Origin: Boesenbergia rotunda
Taxonomy: Eukaryota > Streptophyta > Magnoliopsida > Zingiberales > Zingiberaceae
DNA: 64,000 nt
Assembly: GCA_024364735.1 (NCBI GenBank)
Contig: JAGFNQ010007729.1
Span: forward strand, 1 to 64,000
Reading direction: 5' to 3'
Shown here: in pieces, positions 55,960 through 64,000 of the stretch
Layout of the letters: each line of letters begins with the position of its first letter
How positions within the stretch are numbered: position 1 is the stretch's first letter
The notes under the pieces: model-generated
The model's database searches: none
What the model was told of the DNA's origin: nothing
The model's input: only the letters and a program-made list of their open reading frames with translations
Program-made: the position numbers and the translations under genes

Positions 55960-58900
55960 CAAATATGTGCTCTTCGAAGGGTGTCCTAAAAATGATGACC
56001 CACCTCAATGAGATTGAGGATCTTGGAGGATAAATCGACGGGAAAACCCAGGTCGATATAATACTCCAATCTCTGCCAAGAAGTTTTGAGCAGTTCCGGC
56101 TCAACTATAACATGCATATGCATGAGTATACATTGGGGAACTACTAGGAGAATTCCAGGTGACAGAGGGGTCTTTCGTCAGGGTTCGCAGGCCTTGGTCA
56201 CTCAGATGGTTTCTAATTCAGTGCCGAAAGGCAGGAAGAACAAGAAACAAGGTGAGTCCAAGAAGGCAGCAGAATCGCAGGGACCTCAGGTTGGTGTGAA
56301 GAAACCAAGTGCTTCACGAGCTAGCAGGCTGGACATTGAAAGGTGAACTGCCCCCATTGTCAAGAGAAAGGTATATCTTTTTCTGTTGTCGTTGTAACAT
56401 GTTTAGCGGTGTTATCTACCGGTACCTGGTGGGTAGATACGGATGCCTCTAAATATGCCTGCAATTCTTTGCAGGCGTACCAGGAAGCCCAATGACTAGC
56501 TAAGGAAGAGATTACCGTCTATATGGGATATGCTACGGAGGTGGCAACTATTGCAGTGGAAGTTATTTATTTTTCTTTAGATAGGAAAATAAAATTTTGG
56601 TTTTAAAGATTGCTTTTATGTACCTAATTTTTCAGAAAGAACTTTGGTTCAGTTTCTGAAATAAAAGATATTCTATTACTTTTTATGAAAAGTGGAATAG
56701 AAAGATTATCTATTCAGGTACATTGATAAGCAATTGGTACACATTAAAACCAAAGTCTCCCATGATGCAAATAATAGCTAATAACTCATCATCTAACCAA
56801 AGAGAAAGGTTCCTTCCGAGATGAACCAAACATACCTTTAGCATCTATGGCTTGGTCTTATTAACCTTAGTAGGATTCAAAGGTCGATAGCCGATGGGCC
56901 CTCGGGTTCATTGGTGGTGGGAGGCTTCCCAACCTTTGAATCTTACTTGGAAGGTAAGATGACCAAGAGACCTTTCAAGGCCGAGGGGTATAGAGCCAAA
57001 GATATGTTAGATTCAGTTCATTCTGATTTATGTGGTCCTATGCCTATCCAGGATAGAGGTAGCTTTGAATACTTCGTGAGACGAATATTCGAAGTTATGG
57101 ATACATTTACTTAATGGCCGCAAGTCTGAATCGTTGATTGGTTCAAAGAATTCGAGACGGTTATGGAGAAACATCAAGGTAAAGGTATCAAGACATTACG
57201 ATCGGATCGTGGTGGTGGGTACCTCTTGGGATAGTTTAGGACTTACTTATTAGAGGCTGGGATTCAATCCCAATTGACTGCACCCGATTCACCCCAACAG
57301 AACAGTGCAGTAAAGCAAAAGGAAAAGGGCTCTTATGGGGATGGTTAGAACAATGATGAGCTGCTCCGAGTTGCCGGATTCATTCTGGGGATATGCTCTG
57401 GAAACGACAGCGTACATACTTGATACCATCTAGGTCAGTGCCTCCTACTCTTGTAGAAGTGTGGACTGGGCGAAAGCCAAGTCTAAGACTTCTTCGGACA
57501 TGGGATAACTTAGCATATGTACCGAGAGGGGATACTGATAAGATTGAAATCTCGTGCGCTTGTTCGTAGGCTATCCTAGAGGAACAAATGGAGGTTCTAT
57601 AGTCCTAAGGATCAGAGGGTAATCATTGGGACAAATACCAGATTCTTAGAAAAAGACTATGTGATGAACCATAAGCCTATGAGTAGACTAGTTCTTGAAG
57701 AATTAAGAGGGGATGTTCTGACCTTTGTACCAACTGTACAAGAGGATGCACCACAAGTCACTGCACCGTGTGTCACAAAAGATACACAGGTGGTACCTCG
57801 TCATAGTAGGAGGGTTGTTAGTCAACCTAAAGGATTCATGTTCTTGGGAGAGTCTTCAGACTCGGTCCCTGGCTACCATGAATCAAGATCCCTGGACCTA
57901 TGACGAGGAACATCCGCTTTGAAGAGATAATCCAGTTATATGGATTTGTTCAAAGGACGGATGAGATTTGTGTATGCAAGAATTGTGACAGAAACGTAGT
58001 GGTTCTTGTGCTATACATAGTTAATATTTTGATAGTTGGAAACAATGACAAAGTATTATCAGACGTAAGGGTATGGTCGTCCAAACAATTGATATGAAGG
58101 ACTTGGGAGAAGCAGGACACATCCTTGGCGATCGAAGTTCTAAGGGATCACCAGAGAAGGATGTTGTACTGATCCCAAGCTTCATACAGAGACAGTATCT
58201 TAACTCGTTTTAGCATGGAAACCTCCAAGAAAAGTTTCAAACTTTTCAGCAGTGGAGCTACTCTATCTAAGGAGATATGTTTAGATTATCAAAGGAGATA
58301 GAGCGGGTAGTGGCGGCTCCTTTAGCATCGGCTATAGGAAACCTCATGTATGCTAAAAATGAGACCGGATATCTGCTTTGCCGAGAGCATAGTTAGCAGA
58401 TATCAGAGTAACCCAGGTCAAGGAAATTGGATTGCGGTAAAAACTTATATTAGTGCCTGAGAAGGACTATGGATTATAAGTTGGTTTCCCGGATAGACCA
58501 ATTCCCTATGGGTTAGACGGATATAAATTTTTAGTCGGATAGGGGCAAATATAAGTATTCCTCGGGGTTTTGTGTTTACTTTAGGAGGTGGAACCATAGG
58601 TTGGGGAGTGTCGCGCAACGGCTGCGTGATGGACTCCACCATGGAAGCTGGATGGATGATAGTCTCTAAGACAGCCAAGAAAGCTACATGGTTCAGGAAC
58701 CTCAAGATGGACTTCGATGTGATTCCTGATTTGCTCAAAGTTATCACATTTTGTTGTGATAAATAAATGGTGCAGTTGCAAACTTGAAGGAATCACGAGC
58801 CCATTAGGCGAGTAAACACATAGAGCGCAAGTACCACCCAGGAGAGGAAAATATGTTATTGCTTAGATTACATCAGGGGACAACCTGGGGAATCTTTTCA

Positions 58901-58990
58901 TTGAGGCCTTGATAGCGAGAGCTTTAGGCATATGGAGGATCAGAGAGTCAGATGTATGGCATTTTGAGAACAACAATGTCTTTAAGTATA
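55960..58990 (+). pseudogene. Copia-A gag-pol remnant
   Basis: Pieces in order: gag QVDIILQSLP, SFEQFRLNYNM (UBN2-type capsid, about 56050-56110) and a KGRKNKKQG basic tail; protease WWVDTDAS (about 56425, where the usual DTGA Gly is Asp) and EITVYMGYATEV; GAG-pre-integrase LEGKMTKRPF and integrase LDSVHSDLCGPM (Asp), TLRSDRGGGY (Asp), TAPDSPQQN with the Glu segment garbled (56950-57340); RT tail with LYIVNILIVGN in place of LYVDDILLIGN (about 58010); and RNase H VFTLGGGTIGWG, DSTMEAGWM (58565-58660). Stops and frame changes lie throughout. RT lost both catalytic Asp, so it encodes no active enzyme. Confidence 0.85.
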
Positions 58991-59000
58991 AATGGGAGAT

Positions 59001-61162
59001 TGTAAGATGTGTATACTGAAAGACATGAATTTCTTTATATGAACATCTTCCTTTTGAAAAGAGAATCACAACTACACTAGGTGCTTGTTTACATTAGTAC
59101 ATGCATGAAGTCCAATTACTTTGCGTTGTAGATAACATGGTGTGTGGTATCACACAGAAGATCATATTATCAGTTCCTTGCTTAGTATAAAATAGAGGCC
59201 CACAACCGAGATGGAATTGGACAACCCATCGGGATGGTTGTAGTGTAATTAGGTGTGGTTGGTCTTGACAATAGAATTACACTAGTGTGCTTTGAGTACA
59301 TTGGGTAGGACCAAAATCCAAGGTTATCCAATTTGTACTGACTCGATAATTGGATAAGACCTCAAGATATTATTATGGAGTACGATCCCTTAATCCCGAT
59401 ATAATAACGGGCATATATTATTATTTATTATTTCTTTGATTTACCAATGGGTGAGATCTATTCTGTTAGATCGATAGGCCCTGTAAGTTGGGAGATAATA
59501 TTAGTAATATGAAGTGTTGTTGATTATTGACGGAATCCGGGTCCTGGTGAGTCGGGTTGATGATACCCCCTTGATGAGCTCGAAAGGTTCATCATGCTAA
59601 ACCCTACACGTGGATTTGATCCGGCATGATGATAAGGTCGAGTGGTACTAGTCAAGGATCTAGAGGTTAATTAATTTGAATTATCAGTAATTTAAATTAA
59701 TTAATGGACATTCGAGATCTTAAACACGGGGGATGGATGACTCGTAATAAGTGGAGCCAATATGTAAATATGAGGGTTGGTGAGGTAATTCAATGGGGGT
59801 CCTTTAGTGGAATGGATCCTCATTAATGGACCGGGTCCATTAGCAGGCCAAGATCCAACTCCTCCTCATGGTCCCTACCGTAGCCCTATATATACCCCAT
59901 GGTGGCATGAAACCAAGAGGTTAATTAATCTAGAAAATTAATCCTAGAGAGCACATGAAAAACCTAGATTGTTCTCCTCTCTCTCTCCCTATCTCTCTCG
60001 GTTGAGCGGCGCTGAAGAGGCTAGGCGGTTGCTCTCTTCTCCAACCACGTGTGGACTGCATGCATCGGCTGCAATTTCCCTTCTCCATCCACGCGTGGAC
60101 TGTTGCGGGTTTGGTCTTCTCCATCCGTGTGTGGACGGTAGCATGCAGCTGCTGCATTTTTGTCTTCTCCATCTGTGCGTGGACGACAGCAAGAAAAAAA
60201 AAGGCTGCTATGTTTTTTTCATTGCATGCGTGGGCAGATGCTGCTGTGTTGTCTCCTCTCCACCCACGCGTGGAAGCAAGAGAAAGAAGGTTGCCTACCT
60301 TCAACCTTCATGTTCTCGATGGATAAGACAAATTTGCGTGAGCAGGCATGCTTCTTCGGCTTCGGGCAAGAAGGTTGCTCAACCTTCGGTTGCCTCGATG
60401 AAGAAGGTGGCTCACACAGCAGCTTTTGAGAGAGAAAGAAGGTTGGTTAAGCAACCTTCGTTGGATGAAGTTGCTCACACAATTTTCTCAAAGGTAGAGA
60501 GGTTGTTTATGCAACTTTTCTCAAGGGAAGAAAATTGTTTGAGTTTGAGAGGGAGCAGCGATTTTTCTCAAGGGAGAAAAGTTGTTTACGCAATTTTTCT
60601 CAAGGGAAGAAAAATCGTTTAAGTAGGGTTTGTGTTTGGATTATTTTCCTTGCAGTGGTCGGCGACATCCCTTTTGTTAGGGCATGGTTGGCGCAAGGAG
60701 AATGGATCAACTTGGTGACCACAGGTCTTGGTAGATCGTCGCCCACACGACGTCTAAGAGGGGAGGGTCATACGGTAGAAGATCGTAAGGTATTGGAAGG
60801 TATAATTCTTCCTTGGCTCCTTCATTCGTATTTTGTGCCTTATTCATTTGCCTCATCATTTCATGTGTGTTAGTTTATTAATTTGATTTCGTATCATAGT
60901 TGTTAATTAACTAACTTGACCTCGACCATAAACATAAAAGTCGGCGATCAACTCGTCGCCTTTTCCACAGTTGAACGGTCAAGCAAATCACAAGGCCGAT
61001 TTTGGTAATTGGCCGAGTTGTGATTTGGATCGTTCGATATGACACGAGATGACTGATGGGAGACGGGTCTCCATTCGGATTAATTTTTAATCCGTAGACA
61101 TGGAGAGATCTTTCGGATCGGCCGAGTATTCACTTAGGAAACCCGCCAAGCCATACCCAACA
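59001..61162 (+). repeat. 3' LTR of Copia-A (2162 bp)
   Basis: Direct repeat of 52646-54797, preceded by a purine-rich AATGGGAGA tract at 58991-58999. Carries the same CTATATATA box (about 59885) and CACGCGTGG repeat field (60040-60280). A 217-codon frame at 59969-60622 is LTR sequence, not a gene. Confidence 0.9.
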
Positions 61163-61167
61163 TTCTT

Positions 61168-62065
61168 TTGATGCATAATTAGCATTTCCTTGCACATTGT
61201 TAGAGCGACATTCTGTTGCATAATGTCCAAATTTGTTGCAAGTATAACAACTTACATTTCTTTTGTCATACCTTTGGCCTCCACCTTGATTGTTGTCATT
61301 ACTTCTTCCTTGGCCTCGAGCAAAGCCCCTGCCACAGCCTCTACCTCGGCCACGTCCACGGAAATCACCACGGCCACCGCCGTTTTCTCGCGAACCTTCG
61401 GTCTTTGACTCTTCTTTCTGGTCAACAATCGTGAGCTTGGTTTGTAGAGCCTGCTCCAAAGGCTCTCTCCGTCTTCTTTGCATTCTTGCTTCATGAGCTT
61501 GTAGAGAGCTTAATAGTTCTTGCACCTTCATTTCTTTTACATCTTTTGATTCTTCTATGGTCGTAACTACATAGTCATACCTTGGCTCCAAGGAACGTAG
61601 AATTTTCTCTATGACGCAACTATCTTCAATGCCATCGCCATTTCTTTTCAATTGGTTGACAATGACCAATACCCTTGTAAAATAGTCTGATACATTTTCA
61701 GACTCTTTCATCTCCAACGATTCAAATTCCCCTCTCAAGATTTGAAGGCGAATACTCTTTGCTCTTTCATCACCTTTGTATGCTACTTGTAGGATCTCCC
61801 ATGCCTTCTTGGAAGTTGTAGCTTCAGCTACTTTCTCAAAAGTAGCTTCATCAAGAGCTTTATAGATAAAGAAAAGAGCTTTCTTATCTTTTCTTTTTTG
61901 TTCCACCATTGTTGTCTTCTGTGCCTCCGTTTGGTTGACTCCTTCTTGAGGCGCTTTATATCCTCCTTCAACAATATCCCACAAGCCTTTGCTCTCAAGT
62001 AAGGCACTCATTTGGATACTCCAATTACCATACTTCAAGTCAGCAAGACGAGAGATAGGAAGCAT
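61168..62065 (-). CDS. Copia-B Gag (nearly intact, C-terminus cut by Copia-A)
   Basis: Open frame from ATG at 62065: MLPISRLADLKYGNWSIQMS is the usual start of plant copia Gag just after the PBS. The UBN2 capsid region follows (LWDIVEGGY, AKSIRLQILRGEFESLEM, VSDYFTRVLVIVNQLKRNG, ILRSLEPRYDYVVTTIEE), then a Gly/Arg-rich stretch (GGRGDFRGRGRGRGCGRG), and a CCHC knuckle CYTCNKFGHYATEC. About 300 residues are open before the Copia-A target duplication interrupts the frame just after NANYASKE. Gag forms the virus-like particle and binds genomic RNA. Protease, integrase and RT continue at 52645. It is unusually intact for an element of this age. Confidence 0.9.
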
Positions 62066-62067
62066 CG

Positions 62068-62082
62068 ACGTGGCTCTGATAT
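62068..62082 (-). promoter_or_regulatory. primer-binding site of Copia-B (slightly degenerate)
   Basis: The minus strand reads TTCATATCAGAGCCACG directly upstream of the gag ATG, close to the copia consensus TGGTATCAGAGCCA. Confidence 0.75.
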
Positions 62083-62084
62083 GA

Positions 62085-62378
62085 ATTTGTTCGGAAATTA
62101 GAAGGGAAAAATTGTTGGGAAATGAGAAGGGGAAAAAAACTCTGTAGAAGAAGGCAAACGAGATGTAGGTAGACTACTCAAGAATTTTTTTTACATTGCA
62201 AATCTCTTAGAAACATTATATATTTATAAGCTTTATTGGATAAGTACTATCTTCAAATACATTGAATCTAAACCATACCTCATCTATTTTATCTCCACTA
62301 ATTCTTATCTTATCAATACCAAATTTTCAACTCATCCATATCGCTACCACCTCATTTTTATCCACAAATAATTAAGTT
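62085..62378 (-). repeat. Copia-B 5' LTR (about 290 bp)
   Basis: Its first 100 bases on the minus strand match the 3' LTR fragment (36634-36751), and it ends just before the PBS. The outermost dozen bases diverge at about 62378, where the neighbouring gypsy element begins, so the edge is damaged. A TATATATTTATAAGC segment lies near 62215. Confidence 0.7.
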
Positions 62379-62455
62379 TCTCCTCTAGCGTCAGCGTCCG
62401 CATGGGTTGAACCTTGGTGGCTGGTCATCGACATCGATTCCTTCAGGAACAAGTT

Positions 62456-62473
62456 TGGCACCGTCTGTGGGAA
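62456..62473 (+). promoter_or_regulatory. primer-binding site of element F
   Basis: TGGCACCGTCTGTGGGAA, a one-base variant of the TGGCGCCGTCTGTGGGA site used by many plant Tat elements. Confidence 0.75.
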
Positions 62474-62500
62474 ACCAGTAAAGCACCAGAAGGAGCACCG

Positions 62501-62854
62501 ATGACAGAGCCAGCGGGACAATCCATTGTCCTGACAAAAGTGGAACTTGATCACCTGGTGGCCACCACCATCAAAAAGACGCTCCAACAGCAACAAGTGG
62601 AGCCAGCCGCTTCATAGCGAGGGGCTATGGAGCAAAAGGAGATCCCCGGGATCTCCGAAGATCCCTCTGGAGAGGTCCTACTGAAGTTCTACGAAGCCTT
62701 ACAAATGGATCTTGCCGACCCGCAGAAGATGAAGGACCTAAAGAAGAACGGAGGGAAGTCGAGAGTGAGGAGGTCTAGATTCACCCTCAACAAGGGGGGA
62801 GTTATGAGGATCATCACAGACCTTGCACCAGAACTAAGAAGCCGTCTCAGCTGA
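62501..62854 (+). pseudogene. element F gag N-terminal remnant
   Basis: Starts MTEPAGQSIVLTKVELDHLV at 62501; a TAG near 62615 breaks it, and it resumes as EQKEIPGISEDPSGEVLLKF to 62854. The N-terminal layout fits Tat gag, but the capsid core, zinc knuckle and protease are absent, so most of gag and PR has been deleted. Confidence 0.6.
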
Positions 62855-64000
62855 GCCATAAATACGTCTTCGTCTGGGCCGCCAAAGAAATCAAAGGGGT
62901 TCCCCTGGCATTATCCATGCATCACCTGCATGTTACCCCTGGAGCTCGACCTATGAAGCAGAGGCGGAGACACTTTCCGCCAGAACAGGACAAGACTATC
63001 CGAGACGAAGTTCATAAGCTGTTAAAGGTCGTGCACATCAGAGAAGTGCAATTCCCGGCCTGATTAGGTAATGTAGTCCTTGTCCGTAAGCCAGGAGGTA
63101 AATGGCGGGTTTGTATAGACTTGCGAGATTTGAATAAAGCTTGCCCCAAGGATTGCTACCCCTTGCCTCGAATAGACAGGTTAGTGGACTCTACGGCCGG
63201 TTGTGAGTTCATCTCAATGTTAGATGCCTATCAAGGCTACCACCAAGTTCCGCTCGCCCTCGAAGACCAGGAGAAAGTCAACTTTGTGATAGCCAATGAC
63301 ACGTAGTGCTATAATGTCATGCCTTTCGGACTGCGCAACACTGGGCAACTTACCAGCGGATGATGGACAAAGTCTTCAGGCATCAGATCGGGAGAAACAT
63401 TTAGGTGTATGTGGACGATATCCTAGTCTAGACTAACAAGGGAAGCGACATGATAGCTGACTTAGAAGAAACATTCACCATCCTAAGGGCCAATAAGCTA
63501 AAATTGAACCCCGCTAAGTGCTTGTTCGGGGTGAAGAGCGGCCGGTTCCTGGGTTACATGGTGACAGAGAGGGGGATCAAGGCTAATTCGGAAAAAGTCA
63601 AGGCTATTCTGGATATGCCATCCCCTCGCAATTTCAAGGAAGTACAAAGGCTGAATGGAAGAATCACGGCTCTATCCAGATTCATCTCCAAATCTGCAAA
63701 TAAGACCCTGCCATTCTTCAAGATTCTGAGAAAAGCAGTCATGTTCGAGTGGGATGAACAGTGTGAGAAAGCATTCGCGGATCTGAAGACCTACCTCGCC
63801 GCACTCCCTATCCTCTATAAACTAGTGGAGGGGGAGACTTTGTTCGTCTACCTATCAGTGGCCGAGCAAGCGGTAGGCTCAGTGCTCATTCGAGAAGAAG
63901 GCATGGTGCAATATCCCATATACTTCTTCGGACATCTCCGAAAGGATGCCGAAACGCGGTACACCATGATCGAGAAGCTGGCTTATGCTCTGGTCTTAAT
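62855..64000 (+). pseudogene. element F reverse transcriptase and RNase H (partial)
   Basis: Tat-type RT motifs in order: HHLHVTPGARPMKQRRRHF, PGGKWRVCIDLRDLNKACPK, DCYPLPRIDRLVDS, FISMLDAYQGYHQVPL (first catalytic Asp), YNVMPFGL, VYVDDILV (YVDD Asp pair), KLNPAKCLFGV, GRFLGYMVTERGI, then RNase H-side motifs FEWDEQCEKAF and RYTMIEKLAYALVL at the right edge. Stops follow REVQFPA (near 63061), NDT (63304) and others, and a frame change lies near 63345-63360. It joins gag almost directly, with no protease between. Integrase, if present, lies beyond the window. Confidence 0.88.

Larger units (their letters stand above)
52646..61162 (+). mobile_element. complete copia element Copia-A, 8.5 kb, nested in Copia-B
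   Basis: LTRs 52646-54797 and 59001-61162 start TGTAAGATGTGTATACTG and end CCATACCCAACA. TTCTT flanks the element (52641-52645 and 61163-61167). The PBS TGGTATCAGAGC follows the first LTR. Internal coding remnants are in the Ty1/copia order gag-PR-INT-RT-RNase H, all with stops. The LTRs differ at many positions in their first 200 bases (for example CATTAATTT/CATGAATTT, CAATAGG/CACTAGG), so it is clearly older than element D. It splits the Copia-B frame between gag and protease. Confidence 0.92.
62379..64000 (+). mobile_element. Tat-type gypsy element F, truncated, runs off the right edge
   Basis: Residual LTR end at about 62379-62451, a PBS at 62456, a gag start at 62501, then reverse transcriptase almost immediately. 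The left LTR is largely missing. The window ends inside the RNase H region. Confidence 0.8.

Noticed and set aside
59969..60622. 217-codon open frame on the plus strand
   Set aside because: It lies wholly within the Copia-A 3' LTR, crosses the CCACGCGTGG repeat field and is broken in the 5' LTR copy; there is no protein similarity.
1..64000. CRISPR arrays, bacterial operons or phage features
   Set aside because: Sequence is plant nuclear DNA with spliced pseudogenes and LTR elements; the regular repeats seen are tandem satellites without spacers.

Overview
This window is nuclear DNA from a flowering plant, probably a monocot, although nothing in the sequence fixes the species. It is accessory, transposon-dominated DNA. 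I recognise only one likely host-gene piece: a coding exon of a cwf18/CCDC12-type splicing factor on the minus strand (7184-7341). Everything else I can identify is transposon-derived. There are almost no long intact frames; the exception is a 732-codon ORF inside a young LTR element.

Left part (1-8286): AT-rich DNA with an (AT)n microsatellite, a 215-bp Tourist/PIF-Harbinger-type MITE with a TTA duplication, a decayed Ty3/gypsy integrase tail near 2870-3340, and the CCDC12 exon. Next comes a nearly complete 11.9-kb Mutator-like element, 8287-20198, flanked by the perfect 9-bp duplication TATATTTTT and with long degenerate terminal inverted repeats. It carries a MULE transposase pseudogene on the plus strand and a convergent multi-exon Ulp1-like cysteine-protease pseudogene on the minus strand, the layout of Kaonashi (KI) MULEs. 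Between them lies a large head-to-head palindrome built from a 232-bp tandem repeat (4 units in one arm, 8 in the other). A second, much more decayed MULE transposase (about 21060-23220) and a second Ulp1-type N-terminal relic (about 27930-29050) follow, separated by AT-rich duplicated DNA and a solo LTR (25071-27365).

Right part (29177-62378): a nest of LTR retrotransposons whose boundaries can mostly be read from 5-bp target duplications. The oldest layer is a minus-strand Ty1/copia element (here Copia-B): 5' LTR and gag near 62.4-61.2 kb, PR-INT-RT at 52.6-50.5 kb, RT-RNase H at 37.6-36.75 kb, truncated 3' LTR. It is split by (i) a complete plus-strand copia element, Copia-A, 52646-61162 (duplication TTCTT), and (ii) a solo LTR, 37610-50449 (duplication CATAA). 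That solo LTR is itself split by a young complete gypsy Tat-type non-autonomous element, 37773-48529 (duplication TGAAG), with nearly identical 2.9-kb LTRs and a Gln/Phe/Pro-rich ORF in place of gag-pol. The truncated Copia-B 3' end joins a copia LTR (29177-36633), which is split by a 6.2-kb gypsy-type solo LTR (30008-36231, duplication ATTTC), which contains another solo LTR (30451-32894, duplication CTCTA). A truncated Tat-type gypsy element (62379-64000) runs off the right edge.

The genes do not form a working pathway. Almost every transposon ORF carries stops, frameshifts or lost catalytic residues. The items most worth following are the young non-autonomous element with its intact low-complexity ORF, and the KI-MULE with its 232-bp palindromic array and its position just upstream of the CCDC12 exon.
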